Source of the DNA: Aquilaria yunnanensis
Lineage: Eukaryota; Streptophyta; Magnoliopsida; Malvales; Thymelaeaceae
Length of the DNA stretch: 64,000 nt
Direction of reading: 5' to 3'
Assembly: GCA_039654915.1 (NCBI GenBank)
Contig: CM077595.1
Coordinates: forward strand, 91,057,501-91,121,500
The notes beneath the pieces were generated by a model. It was not told the DNA's origin, did no database searches, and worked only from the letters and a program-made list of their open reading frames with translations. Every line of letters begins with the position of its first letter. The first letter of the stretch is position 1. The translations under genes and the position numbers were made by a program. Below, in pieces: positions 10,612 through 23,149 of this stretch.

Positions 10612-10846
10612 TACTTCTTTTGTCTCACTATCTTTGCACCATTTAACTTTTTCAGCTAATTTGACTTGAATTTATTCATATTATTATTTGTTAAAAAAAT
10701 TAAAAAATATATTTAAAAACTATAGGTCTTTATTTATCATTTATATATAAAATTTTTTCATTTATGTACTAAGATGTTAAAAATAAAAAATCATTGATTA
10801 ATTGCTGAAAAGTGAATGATACAAATAAATTAGTACAAATGAAGTA
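10612..10846. mobile_element. Stowaway/mariner-like MITE, decayed
   Basis: The left end TACTTCTTTTGTCTCACTAT and the right end (minus strand TACTTCATTTGTACT) are inverted relatives of the TACTCCCTCCGTCCC terminus of plant mariner-type elements. TA lies at both borders, as expected for this superfamily. It is about 235 bp and non-coding. Confidence 0.5.
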
Positions 10847-11418
10847 TTTAATTTATAACTATTTGCATGTATGATTCTCTGGTGTTACAAAAGAAAAACT
10901 ACGAATTCTTTTGTCATGTCCCATATCTTTTTAGGTGAATTTACAATTATACCCTGTTTTTACTTTTTTTTTTTATGGTTTTATACCGGAATAAAGTGCT
11001 AAAAAAATATATATATACTTTGGTTTTGTATGAACAACAGGGAAATGACTTTTGTTTTTTTTAATATGAGATCAAACAAATGAAACACGGGTCCCCGACT
11101 CCCACTGAGCAATTTATTCTTCACGCCTATGTGGGTCCGACTCCAGAAATTTATGCAGCTTGACTTATACATGTGGAGAGCTGGGATCCACCTAGACGTT
11201 TCTATGTTGTTCAAGTGGAATCAATTATTTGGCTCCTTTTCCCAATCTCAGCCTTTTTCTTTTTTTGCATCTTTTCTTTTTCCTGCAAAAAGAAAACCAT
11301 AGTATTTATTGCAAAAGATCATATCTAATTGTAGTCGGGCGTATTTTCGGATCAATGTCAGGCCTGATGGCAGACAGTAAATTTGTAAAATTGGAGCACC
11401 GATTTCCTACTAGTAAAA
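10847..11418. other. Intergenic DNA
   Basis: This is AT-rich DNA without a recognisable gene. A somewhat GC-richer patch near 11090-11220 has no domain in any frame. Confidence 0.35.
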
Positions 11419-13101
11419 TTAAAATGTAGTCCCCTTATTTTAAGGGTCATTTTAAAGTGGTCATTTATAGGGATAGCAACGGGGCGGATTGGGAGTGGAT
11501 ATCCCTTATTCGCCATCCATACCCGCCGATTTTTTCATACCCGCCAGCTTGCGGATATCCGCTAACGGACAGAAAACAGCATCCGCGCTCGCAACCCATG
11601 GATAATCCATATCCGCGAGTAATCCGCGGTTTACATTAGTTTTGTAAATTTCATAAAAGAAACATGAAATGTTCATCATTAAGTCATAAATTACACATAT
11701 CCATATCACATTCAATAAAACAAGAAACATTCATTAACACAAATAATATTCATATCTTTACATGTGATTTATGTGGCAGTTTTTCCTATTTGTTATTTTG
11801 TTAATTTTATTGTTCAAAAGGATTAGGTGGTGAGATTATGTTGGCGGACATGCCGACTACTTGCTATGGGAGGTGTACGTGTTTGTATGCATGAAGGTGG
11901 GGTTGCCAGCTCAAAAGGAGAAGAGTAAGGAACATTATACCGATCACATCACATTACATCCAACTTGGTGGGTTTCACGGGTAGGCGGGCGCGGATTTAT
12001 CCGTGATGGATACCCCATACCCGTCACCCGCCCGGGCCCTCCAGACGGATGAACTTTTTTACCCATGCCCCCCTATTGCGGGTATTTTCACCCGTTTACC
12101 CATCTGTCATGGGTGGATATCCACGGTTCACAATTTTCACCCGCTTCATTGCCATCCCTAGTCCTTTACTTCTAAAAGTGCCTCTTAAAGTCCTATACCT
12201 CTTTTAATGTGTCTTATTTTGGTCTATTTCATTTTTCCCCTATACAGCATTTACTCTGCCACATGGCATCCTATTTTATAATAATAAGTGGCTAGTATGG
12301 AAGAACAATAATATGTGGCTAAAATTGATAGAAACGTACAATCTTAAGGACTTATGATATAATGTATATTAACCCATAATCTTCTTGTTCCCCAAATCCT
12401 CAACCACCTCTACTATCCATGCCGCCACCATCCCTCTCTCGATACTTGCTCCCTTGCTATCCTCTCTCCTTTCCCTTTCTTGCTTTCTCCTTCCTCTAAC
12501 CCAGGGCCCTCCCTCGATACCCATCTTGCTTCTCCGTCGCCACCTCCAACCCATCGACTAAAATTACAATGTGGGCTCTCCTCCTTCTCCTCCAACTCTG
12601 GTCAAACGGCACTTTAGTGAACGTTGGGTTTTTAAGGATTTTGAGGTGCAGCTGAAGCACCCATCGCCCAAGGTGTAGAGGAGGTGGAGGTCTACTGTCA
12701 GTATGTTCGCTAAGCTCATGAGCAAAGCTAAATTTCTCGGCAGCCAAACAAAAATAATGTGTTTACGAGGGGTGACGTTGTTTATCTGTATTCAGGACAG
12801 ATGTCTCTGGTTGCGGGTAGGTGGAGAATTTGGGGAGGTTGGCAAGCCAAAATGCCAACAACCATGAAAATTTAGGGAAGGATGAGGAAGATGATTTTTG
12901 GCTAATTTACATTTGAAGTCCTTGATTATTTGTGTGTATCAATGTAACTTTGAATTTCTTGTCTAAAGTAATGCCTGAATTAGTGGTAGGGACTAAAATA
13001 TGACACACTGGTTAAATTAGGGGACCTTAAGACACATTTATAGAGATAAGGGGCCACTTTATAATGACCCATGAAGTTAGGGGGCCAAATTTGGATTTTA
13101 A
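11419..13101. mobile_element. Mutator-like element with long terminal inverted repeats, hit by a hAT element
   Basis: If the nested element at 11468-12160 is removed, the left arm (TTAAAAT...AGTCCCCTTATTTTAAGGGTCATT...AAAGTGG, continuing to about 12240) pairs with the inverted right arm (about 12960-13101, which reads CCATGAAGTTAGGGGGCC). The arms are about 130 bp and roughly 70% alike by eye. The internal part (12370-12960) is richer in GC and has no coding evidence. No clear 9-bp target duplication could be fixed, so the superfamily is an inference from arm length. The right arm ends about 400 bases from the ECHIDNA start codon. Confidence 0.5.
11468..12160. mobile_element. Non-autonomous hAT-type element (TAGGGATGGCAA family)
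   Basis: The ends are inverted: TAGGGATAGCAACGGGGCGG on the left and, on the minus strand, TAGGGATGGCAATGAAGCGG on the right. The borders carry an 8-bp duplication with one mismatch: GTCATTTA at 11460-11467 and GTCCTTTA at 12161-12168. An 8-bp duplication is the hAT hallmark. Subterminal DNA is full of GGGCGGATATCC-like words in both orientations (11475-11640 and 11975-12150). There is no transposase. Confidence 0.8.
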
Positions 13102-13495
13102 CCATTTTGTAATGGGCATGGACAGGTTTCATTGACCCATGCGCTTGATCCGACGGGCTGAAAATCCAGCTGACTTGTGTGTAGTTAAGTAAAAACGAAT
13201 TGTTTGTCGGCCGAAACATGCTTGCGACTTGGCGAATGCAAATGTCGGGCCCATATTTCTGTAGGAGAGATAGAGGAAGGAAGGCAACAGAAGTAGAGCA
13301 ACCTGAGGTACACAGCGCATTGGGCTGGACCTAAGGCCCGCTTTGACGACCCAATCTCTCCAGCATTCTCTGTCACTCGGGCCCGTGTTCCCTCCATTCC
13401 CAAACAAGAATCCGAAAAGCGCGGGCTATTCTCGTACCGCCTCCTAAAATCACAGCAGAAACAGCTCAATCTTGTTGGAAGTTTCGTTCTGCAGA
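13102..13495 (+). promoter_or_regulatory. Presumed promoter and 5' leader of ECHIDNA
   Basis: The stretch between the transposon arm and the ATG is GC-richer than the surrounding DNA. It has no clear TATA box, which is common for housekeeping trafficking genes. The only support is position. Confidence 0.35.
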
Positions 13496-15863
13496 ATGGA
13501 TCTGAGCCAGGTGACGCTCCATTTATCTGATTCTGCTTTCTGTTAGATTCTGAACCTCTCATCTCTTCTTGTTTTTCTTTTCTAACTTCCCAATCTGCTG
13601 CCTTGAGTTGAGATTTCCGATCTGGATATGGAGTGAGTAAAATTTCGATCATTCGAGGTCTCAAAGTCGTCTACTTCGGCTGTTCATATTCGTTGTTTGT
13701 TTCATAGAAATCCAACGGAAAGGAAAATGAAGCATCCTGCGATAATTTAATTTCACTTTGTGAAATGTGACTGGATAATATCTGTACAATTGCTGAAATT
13801 ATTTTGGTTTGGCCAGGAACGGGATCTGTTAAGCAATTTCATTGGCTGCGATAGTTCTTTTTTCTTTTGGATATTCTGATTGGCATTTGCACTTGTATGG
13901 GAAGCCTTGCAATTGGATGCCTGTGTTCATAAATAGCTACTAATATTTCCTAGCAAGTGTGAGCATGATTACGTGTAACTGGAATTGATCTGATTTTCTA
14001 TTTTAATCTGTGTTTTTTCCTAGGTTAAGGAAAACTATGCCAATCCGAGAACTTGCCTTTTTCATGTACTCTTTAAGGTTAGTTCACGTCCGCGCACACT
14101 TGTCAGTGCTCTGGTTTTTCAGTTGCACTCCGTGAACCGATTTCAATGTTGACAGGCTTCAGCCTTGGCTTTCTATATCCTTTCAGCATTGTTTTTTGAA
14201 AGCTTCGTCATCATCTTTGTGGTGACTGTTGTTCTTGCGGCACTTGATTTTTGGATGGTCAAGAATGTCAGCGGCCGGATATTAGTTGGACTTAGGTGGT
14301 GGAATGAAATAACAGAAGAGGGTGAAAGCGTTTGGAAGTTTGAATGTCTTGATGGAGAGGTTTGTCAAATATGCTTGCTTACTTCCATGTGCTTATCATG
14401 CTTAGAAAAAGTGTTGCAGGATGTTGAATTGGGCAAATTGAACCTTAGGTCATTTATAATTTTGTCTTCCTGTTTATTGCAGTCATTGGCTCGTTTGAAC
14501 AAGAAGGATTCCTGGTTATTTTGGTGGACGTTGTACCTTAATGTAAGTGACTGCTGACAAACATCTGTTGTACTGGAGAAATAATAAGGAGTTCTAATGT
14601 GAAAAGAAAACGGCCAAAAGGAATTTCGAATGAAAAAACCAACTGGAGTTGAAATGTTGATTGTACAGGGAAAGCAGTGCTAATTTCATAATGTCGGCTA
14701 TTTCTTCATTTTGTACCTCAACTGCCAAGGTCCTCCATTTTAGTCAAATAAACTGTTAAGCTGATGGAATAGCCTTAGTTGCTTGCCATTATAGAATTGG
14801 AGTGCTAGAAATAATAGATAAATGAATAATAAATGGTCTTAACAGATTCCACTCAATGTGAATTGCCTGTCAACAGAAATACTGCTGGTGATTTTCCTTG
14901 TTCCTCAAACATGCCTTCTCCCCCTTAGTCCTAAACTATAATGTTCTTTCCCATTCAGACAAGGAAACAGGATGGTCATAAGTTTATGTATGGTTATTTT
15001 TGTACAGGCTGCTGCTTGGATTTTGCTTGGGATATTTTCAGTAATAAGGTTTGAACCTGACTATCTCCTAGTTGTGGGAGTTTGCTTGAGCCTGGCCTTT
15101 GCCAACATTATTGGATTCACCAAATGCCGAAAAGGTACAAATTTTCCTTCGCTTTTTCTTAAGAATGCTGAATGGTGATTTATGTTCTGTTAAATGACGT
15201 TAAAGTTGAATGTTATTATTTTGTTGGTGATAAATAGTTTGGTAAGCTTTTTGCTGTTTGATAATGGTGTTAGCAATTAATGCCAGAGATTGTGAGAAGC
15301 TATCTAAATGTAGCTCTTTGTGTTAGAACTTTATAGATCTTTTCTCCACTCATTATAAATTATTTCAGAATTTGATGCTGATCCAAAATTCTATGGCAAA
15401 CATAGCCTTGACTTGCAATTACTTTGTGTTAGTCAGAGTAAAAGGGTGACTTGCCCATTTGCTTTTACATAATACTTTCAGAGATTGATGATTTATATAT
15501 GCGAGGAAAATGGAAGTTGAGGTTGGGACTTAATTTTTCTCTAATTGTGCAAAATTAAGAGATAGTTTATGTAACTTGCTCGGAGTAGTTGAGATTAGGA
15601 CTTAATTAATAGATCTATTGACCTCTCGAGCGATTGTTTTATTCAACATCATACTTACTAAATGGTGGTGTGATCTGAACCTTTTGTAGCAGCTTTCAGT
15701 GTAGGCTCCTTGATCTGAAGAATTCTTTTCTCAATCTTTATTTAAGCTTATTATTTTTACGATTTGACATCCAGATGCCAAGAAGCAGATTCAAGCATTT
15801 GCCTCACAGACCATTGCTTCTGGTTTCTCATCCACAGTACGATCTGCATTTACTGTGATTTAG
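13496..15863 (+). CDS. ECH: ECHIDNA / TVP23-family Golgi-TGN membrane protein
   Basis: ECHIDNA-type proteins sit in the trans-Golgi network with YIP-family partners. They support secretory trafficking, including delivery of wall polysaccharides and carriers, during cell elongation; yeast TVP23 is the relative. Exons are 13496-13510, 14024-14077, 14156-14359, 14483-14542, 15008-15134 and 15775-15863. All introns are GT-AG and the spliced frame is open for 182 codons, against about 186 in Arabidopsis. Recognised blocks are ENYANPRTC, AFYILSALFFESFVIIFVVT, the invariant GRILVGLRWWNEI, ESVWKFE, ARLNKKDSWLFWWTLYL, DYLLVVGVCLSLAFANIIGF and TIASGFSSTVRSAF. Four hydrophobic segments fit the family: two in residues 25-62, one near 104-122 and one near 128-147. 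The first exon codes only five residues (MDLSQ), as the next exon supplies VKENYANP. Nothing suggests a defect. Confidence 0.93.
15426..15663 (+). repeat. Intron segment of ECHIDNA duplicated at 19173-19412
   Basis: About 238 bp inside ECHIDNA intron 5 recur at 19173-19412 in the same orientation with roughly 90% identity by eye. Shared blocks include GGGTGACTTGCCCATTTGCT and GATCTATTGACCTCTCGAGC. Neither copy has terminal repeats of its own that I can see. Confidence 0.85.
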
Positions 15864-16589
15864 GTTGTCTGATCTCTGAACTGCAGAAAAATTATCGACA
15901 GAGGTCAGGGAGCTGCAATAGCAAGTAGTTTTGCCTGGCACTACTAAGTGCTATACATGGTATATTGCACAAATTTTACACCAAAATTTGTTATTTTTAC
16001 CTTCCCATAATTAGCAAAATAATGAAAATGTGTCGTATATTTGCTGAACTCAGAGATCTTTGTCAATTATCTTTTAAAAGAAAAAGGTGCGTAAAGAAAG
16101 GCCATAAAACGGCAAACACTTATACAGGATATGTAAAGTTCATTTATTCTTTACCTAATTCTTGCTACCTATAATTCAGTATTTTTATCCGATTTTTTAA
16201 TATTATTTTTATCAATTAATTCGTGGAACCTATTGCTAATTTATAGCAACCCGACTTAGCTTCAGGCAATTACCATTTCACCTTACTGATAGATGAATTA
16301 ATTAGAACCATATAAGATAAGTTCCATGTTATATGTTCTTTTTGGTACTTAGAACAAAAACAAAGATATCTACGTAATGAGAGAAGAAGCAAAAACATGA
16401 GACTCAGTGACAGCCATTCTTGGGACAACCACGATCGCAACTCTACCAATTGACTGGAATTTGGGGATGATGGATCTGATCAGGAATTGCTCATTCAGCC
16501 TAGCATTTCTAGGGTCATGGATGCTTTTGCGAGTCTAAACACAATATATGAGAATAGTAACAACCGAAAAGGAATTGAATAATACTAAG
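15864..16589. other. 3' flank of ECHIDNA
   Basis: The first 200-300 bases are the likely 3' UTR. The rest is AT-rich. A 69-codon open frame at 15965-16174 has no recognisable domain. Confidence 0.35.
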
Positions 16590-16850
16590 AAGGTTGTGAA
16601 GCTTAAGTTAGAATTATCAGAGATCGGAATGTTGCAGTGGATGAATATTTTATTTCATTTTGGTCATATCCAGCATAAACCAATAAATGTAATAACGCTT
16701 AAGAGTGACGAGATAGATGTAGGAGAGGGGGTCAAAGAGGTACAGGGCAACCTAACCTTGGATAGGTTTGGTACAAACGATTTTGCTCTTCTAAAGCTTT
16801 TGGAGGAGGGAAGACAGGATTTGTGCAGGGACTCGAATCAATTTAGATGA
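16590..16850 (+). mobile_element. Scrap of a LINE ORF2 C-terminus
   Basis: A single open stretch contains EIGMLQWM, then FGHIQHKPIN and later KEVQGNLTLDRF. This follows the plant non-LTR pattern E.RMLRWM...WFGHVQRRPI...RGRPKLT. About 60 residues between the blocks are missing, so the copy has an internal deletion. It is a relic, not a gene. Confidence 0.5.
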
Positions 16851-18620
16851 AGACTTATCTGATTGATTGCTATGTCAGTTCATTCAACACATTTCTTTAA
16901 TAGGATTTATGAATAAAAATATAAAACGCCAACGAGAAGTTAGAAAACTAGTAACAAGCCTCCAATACGGACGACGGAAGGGGAATAGTACGAAAAATAA
17001 ACTAGTATAGTTTTTTACTTTGGCTGGACTTTGGCTTCTTTCTTTATGAAGGCTGGCCTGGAGCAGTATCATTATAAACACGTTCACTAAAATTAGGAAA
17101 AGGAGAAAAATAACTGTTTTTCATCTCCCCTATTTTTCCCTGGGGCCTTCATCGTTATTAAAGTGCAGTAGCTGACGCGTCCAGCGGGTGTATGACGTAT
17201 CCAACACGAAGGATTAAGTGGTGACAATCGCTGATCATAATAATTATGGGGCTAATTGTAATTAGAGATCAAAATTGTATTTAGATATTCAGTAATTGTC
17301 TAACAGTATTTTGTAAAAGTACTGATTTACTGTTTCTAATGCATGATGATTTTTTTTTTCTTGTAGAGTAATTTTTGGGTTTATGCTAGTAAGTGAATAT
17401 CTTGGAAAAAAAAGCATCCAAGCAAGAAGTGTAGTTTTGCTGGGGTGGACTCGGACTTGGTTGTGGACTCAACTGTAACTTATCCACAGATTCTAGAGAA
17501 ACGGGAACTTGTTTATTGGTTAATGGAATACCAAGAATAATATTCGTTCGTCCTTCCAGGAAAAAAAAGGTAGCATGCCGTGCTTTGGGGAAAAAAAGAT
17601 AATGACTTTTTAATTAGTTTCACAAATTTTAGAATAATTACTAGTATATTACTATAGTGCGAATTTTCTCTCCATTCATTCTTAATTTCTTGTCTTCTAA
17701 ACGATTAGTGCTATTGTAAATTTCATACTTAAGGTTGAAAAATCATAAGGCATCGTAGTACTGTAGAAATCGACGTCATTTACAAGGTGGGCTTGCGTAA
17801 AGCAAAGGGGCCGGCACTGAATCTGGAGTTCTGGACTTGCCCGCCCAGTTCCAACTTCCGATTGGGATTATCCACAGTAAATTCAAATTGACAAAACCGC
17901 CGCCAATCAAATAAGATTTGACTTTTAAATTAACTTTATTGAGTTGAGTTCAGCTCAGCCACAGCCACCCCAGTCATCTCCACAACCTGCGCGAACCTGC
18001 TTTATAGTTTATAAAAACCCGGTCATCGATCTCGCGGAGCATCTGGGAGATTCTCTGACCAGGCTAACTTACATAAATATGTATGTACTAAGTACTATCA
18101 CCAAAATAATACATTGCGATTGGTCTTATGTAAATCATTCACTTACAGTTACAGGCATGGTCCCAAATTTCGTATACCACTTATAGTATCGCCTACCGTG
18201 AATTGTCATATGAAGTATCGTGATATTTTTCATATTGATTTCTTTTCCTGTGTTTTTTCTATCTACCACAATTTACCATGGTATGTCATAGTATATTACA
18301 TTCGGCAGATTAGGAAATTTTTCTTTTCTCCTCATTTTACAGTAATTTTAAATGAAAAAATATATAATAAATATACATATTTAGAGTAAATATTGAAATT
18401 TTCATTTTTTATTTAAAAAAATTTTAATTGATAAATGATGCTAACATGATTGAGATTTTAAAATTCTTATATATTTCATTTTTCTCATATAAAAGTATTT
18501 TCTTTCTTATATATTTTATTCATATTATGAAAATTGTGATTAAGAATAATTATACTACAAATAAAAATGTGTAAAAAAATTATATTTGATATTTTCCCTT
18601 TAAAATAATATTTTAATATC
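16851..18620. other. Intergenic DNA without a recognised feature
   Basis: The DNA is AT-rich. Short frames at 16884-17087 and 17944-18389 show no domain, codon bias or splice context. Confidence 0.35.
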
Positions 18621-18822
18621 TACTTCTTTTGTCCTAAGTTCCTTACACCATTTCAATTTTTGACTTAAATATATTTATTTTAATATTTTTCAAAAATTTT
18701 AAAAAATATTATATTTAGAAACAACAAGATTAATAATTTTTAAATATAAATTTTTATAAAATTTTTAGCACATATTAAGATAAAAAAATTTAAGTAAAAA
18801 ACCGAGATGACATAAAGAAGTA
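18621..18822. mobile_element. Stowaway-like MITE, decayed
   Basis: TACTTCTTTTGTCCTAAGTT on the left pairs with the inverted right end TACTTCTTTATGTCATCTCG. The size (about 200 bp), AT content and ends match the element at 10612-10846. Confidence 0.45.
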
Positions 18823-19720
18823 CTTGAGAAGGATGTAGTTAGGAGCGAGTATTATTTGGACAAAACAACCCCCCCTCTGAAAAGATCGATTATATTTGTA
18901 TAAAATGGTGTGGTTTCTTTGTAGATTGATTGGTTTAGATCAAAACCAAATTTCATCTTCGGTTATCCGATCGGTTATTGGATAATACACTTGAAACCGA
19001 ATAAACTGAATAGTAATAAATATTTTACCATTATTCATAATGACCCTATAAATATAAAAGTGTTTTATACTAATTTTTACCATTATCCATGTTGACCCTA
19101 CATACATAAAATTATTTTCTACTAATTTTGAATAATATATTTTCTATCTTTCTCTAATTTTGGGTATGAGAGGTGTTAGTCATAGTTAAAGGGTGACTTG
19201 CCCATTTGCTTTTACATAATCCTTTCAGAGATTGATGATTTATATATGCGCGGAAAATGCAAGTGCAGATTGGGACTTAATTTTTCTCTAATTGCGCAAA
19301 ATTAAGAGATAGGATTCATTTAACCTGCTCGGATTAGCTGAGATTGGGGCTTAATTAATAGATCTATTGACCTCTCGAGCGATTGGTATAGTCAACATCA
19401 TACTTACTAAATTTTTAATATGTATCCTAATTTTTTTTCACATCTATTATGTATCTAGGTCTTAAAAGAGAACCGAATAAATTGAAATATAATTTGAACG
19501 ATTCAGATTGATTCTAATATGTATTTTAGATAATTCGAATACACTATATAAAAACTAAAAATCAATAAGATCATCATGTTCAAATCAGTTCCAAATAGAA
19601 CCAATCGAACGCTCATCTCTAGCTGTAGTATTATTTTATGAACTAGATAATAATGCATTGAATGGTATACTGTATACCTATAATCTGTAGGATGTGCTAT
19701 TATTAGCAGTAATGGTATTG
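18823..19720. other. AT-rich repetitive intergenic DNA holding the second intron-5 copy
   Basis: The stretch has short repeated words such as ACCGAATAAA (18995, 19472) and ends near 19621 with GCTCATCTCTA, a sequence often seen at hAT-like MITE ends. I could not find a matching left end, so I do not call an element. Confidence 0.3.
19173..19412 (+). repeat. Second copy of the ECHIDNA intron-5 segment
   Basis: See 15426-15663. This copy lies 3.3 kb 3' of ECHIDNA in repetitive AT-rich DNA. It differs by scattered substitutions and a 2-bp length change near 19315. Confidence 0.85.
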
Positions 19721-20309
19721 AAAACCATGCTTAAAGGGTGCATTTCATTCACCAAAGAATTAGTTCAGCTTAGTGGTTTTGCTTGCATAGTACGTCGAAG
19801 TAGTGTTCTTATCTAATTCATTTTAACTTAAAGTCAACTTAACCTAAAATGATTTATTTTTATTTTTATATATTTTTTTGTCTAAAACCAATTTTATTTT
19901 AAAGTCAATATTATGTTGATGTAATAATCCATTTAAAAGTACATTTTCATGATGTCATTAATTTTTTTATGAATTTTACCTTTTTAGTCGTTAAAGAAGA
20001 AAAATTCATAAAAGTTTAATAAGATTATAAAAATTATATTTTAAATGGATTATCATACCTACATAATATTGACTTTCAAATGAAATTGGTTACGGAAAAA
20101 AATGTAAAAATAAAAGTAAGTCATTTTAAATTAAGTTTAAATGTAAAAATAAAAGTAAGTCATTTTAAATTAAGTTTAAATGTAAAAATAAAAGTACTTA
20201 AATTAAAATAAATTGGATAAGATCACCACTTCGACGTACTATGCAAGCAAAACCACTAAGCTGAACTAATTCTTTGGTGAATGAAATGCAACCTTTTGAG
20301 CATGGTTTT
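19721..20309. mobile_element. Foldback MITE with arms of about 290 bp
   Basis: The element is one long imperfect hairpin. The outermost ~90 bp of the arms are nearly identical: the left has GAATTAGTTCAGCTTAGTGG then TTTTGCTTGCATAGTACGTC, and the right carries the exact complements. Pairing continues with more mismatches to a centre near 20010. Both borders have TATTG (19716-19720 and 20312-20316), a possible target duplication with two extra bases on the right. There is no coding capacity. Arms this long and alike are a good source of small RNAs if transcribed. Confidence 0.85.
20101..20198 (+). repeat. 39-bp tandem repeat in the right arm of the foldback element
   Basis: A 39-bp unit starting AATGTAAAAATAAAAGTAAG begins at 20101, 20140 and 20179 (about 2.5 copies, almost identical). 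The left arm has a single equivalent, so the expansion happened after the arms formed. Confidence 0.85.
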
Positions 20310-20316
20310 ACTATTG

Positions 20317-22699
20317 AGAAGTGACAGATATAACAAGAGTCTTATATTAAAATGTTATAAAATCATGTGTGGCACAACCTTTTTCTTTTGTGAAGAAGGA
20401 ACTTATATTAGAACAATAAACTGATAAAGGACCTGAGTATGAGATTGAAGGATCAGTTTGTTCTGTATTAATTTTAATATATTATCACACATTTTTCTTA
20501 TATAAAATGATTATTTGTTGAAATTATCAATTTATTGAACCTCCATATGTTAAGAATTCTAAAATTAATTTTATAATATTTTTGTGAAAAATAAATATCT
20601 TTTTATTAACTTTTCATTCTTTAGGTTGGTTAAGTTCAAAATAATAACAAATACTTATTCTTATAGAAAATATAATTATCTTTTCAAAATTTTTAAGGTG
20701 TAAAATTCAATAAATTGACATTTTGGATACATAACTACTTTATATTATAATAATGCTAGTAATATTAGTTAGTATAAATCTTACAACTCCGTGCGTATAT
20801 AGAAACCTTTTTCCATCTTAAAAAATAAAAGTAGCCAAAAAGAAAGGGTAACGGTCAAACGGAGAAAGACTTTAGTGTCCTGCAGATGATATTTCATCCC
20901 CCACTTTGCTGGTAGATCCACATGCAGCTCGGTTCCCCTCCCTGTGTGAGTGCTGAACCTGATCCACTCTCATTTTGAGTCATCAACCATTGATCTGTCT
21001 TAATTCCAGCATAAATATAATTAAATTTCTAACATGATTAATGTAAGCTGACATATTAGTATAAACTTCTCATCACTTGTAACGTTCAAGCATCAAAATC
21101 ATAAAAAAAAAATTGAGATTTATTGACAAAAAATGGGGTGAGTTTCCCTTAGCATAACCTAATTAAGGAATTTCAATAGAGAGATCATGGAAATTCCAAG
21201 TATGGAACAACCTGATTATAAGTACTTAAAAAAGATATACGAGATTAGGTTTTTTTTTTTTTCTTGAAAGTAGGTATACGAGACTAGTCAACTATCTACG
21301 TATATGTTTCTCACACTCAGAAGAGTTGCGAGTTGCGAGCTGCGAGCACATTTAGCAGTTTTTTGGGAGGTGGCATTACGAGACGCATCCAATGCTTTAT
21401 TTTATTACGGTTACCAAAATTCTTTATTTTTTTATAAAAAAAATTATGGTGATTTGATTGATGTATAATATTGATTATTATGTGATTGTTTGGCATACAG
21501 ATGTTCAGTATTAATTTGCTGCAAGGAGGAGAGAAGCAATCCAGGGCGGTTAACCAAAAGACTAAGAGACATTTGGTCCACTGTATAGAGTTTCGATCGG
21601 CATGCTTTTATGTCTGATTCTGTACTCTTCCTCTTCTCATAGGACGTTCTTCAGAAAATTCCATTTCAAGTCACAATATTAATACTATTACTAGACCTAA
21701 CCTTCTAAAGCCATCAAGAGGACCCTAACTTTTTAGTACCCTCATGAACCCACCAACTTAATTTGTCAATGATCTATCCAACTAGAATCCATTTTTTTTG
21801 TGCTTCCCCACTTCTATTGGTCTTACGAACTCTTCCATAAGCTCTACTCTATCCATCTCTAGTTCAATTGTTTGTCTTTGTCACCTGCTTTTGTTCATCC
21901 AAGCGTGTGCAACGTAACAGTCTTTCTATTGGACACTTTTTTGTTTCTTCTACTGAATTGTCAAATTGATAAATCTTGTCACGGAGGAAAATTCAGCTGA
22001 AGACAGAGACAAAGCAGAAAAATTTTACCAAAATAATTTTTGTAAGGTTCGTTATATAATATTGTTGCCGTATAACAAGTTATAGGAGCTAGGCAATTCT
22101 ATTTAATTCTACATGTTGGTCTGTGTGGTGAAGGAAAAACTATCAGATTTTTAGTTAATGGGATTCAACAATCTAATGCTGAGTTGTTAAATGAAATTCC
22201 AAGTGCTTTCGTTTTTGTGGGTGAGCAAAAGATGTGAAAAATTAAGTTGTCTGTGGGTAGAATGGATGACAAACCCATACCAGGCGGTTAAAAATTGGTT
22301 GTAGACTACTTGTTTTGTTAAAGATCTGTGGCTTGGGCATTACTGTTTCTTTTATGCGCCCAATAGTCTATCTCATGGCTAGCTTCTTTTCTAGCCACTT
22401 ATAACTGTACTTCACTGTCTTTAATGAAATTTCTTGTTGCTTGGCTTTCGGGGAAAAAAATGTTGAAAGCAAAACTATTTGTACAATTCTTTGTTTTTTG
22501 CATAATAAAAACGTCATTATGCTTTGCCTAAAGTTTGATACTAATACACTTACATTTCCTTTTTCATAAATATTAAGGAAGTTATTGTAGCACATAAACG
22601 TATTGCCATGATTTACTCTAAGCTAAACACAAAACGTAACAAAAAGTTATTCACAATGGTTATATGACTTAATTAGTGAAATATATATGAGTTAAACAG
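20317..22699. other. Intergenic DNA without a recognised gene
   Basis: The stretch is AT-rich with scattered short frames. A minus-strand frame at 22368-22595 has no domain. The part from about 22100 may belong to a LINE 5' region, but I cannot show this. Confidence 0.35.
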
Positions 22700-23149
22700 G
22701 GGGACAAAAGGGGGACAAAAAGGCTCCTATGCCTTGAGAGCTTCTCTCTCTACCTTGTGAGCTTTTTAGTTTTGCTAACTGTTCTTATCAAAATTCATCG
22801 ACCAACCTTCTACCTAGACTGCGGTCATCGTTTGCTAACAATTCCTAGGGGATTTCCAATTGACTCTTGGAATTATACTGCTTTGTTTACCTAGTCATAA
22901 AGCCCTGAAGGTGTTATGGATTGCCAAATGATGGGATCTTGGATGCATTTGTCCAACACAAGGGTAGTCTGATTGGGTGAGATCTTTCCTTAGAATTGAC
23001 ATTGATTCTGCTTTTTTTAAAACTTCAATTACTGATTCTCTCTAGTTTTCTTTCGGTTCAGTTGACCAATTGTTTTCTTATACATATTTTTGTAAGCTTG
23101 AGGTTTGTACCACAAGCTTCTTGATTTGGGATTCGGTGCCAGAGTGCAA

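Noticed and set aside
14165..14557. Single-exon protein of 130 codons
   Set aside because: It is ECHIDNA exons 3-4 read straight through the intron; the GT-AG structure gives the conserved product.
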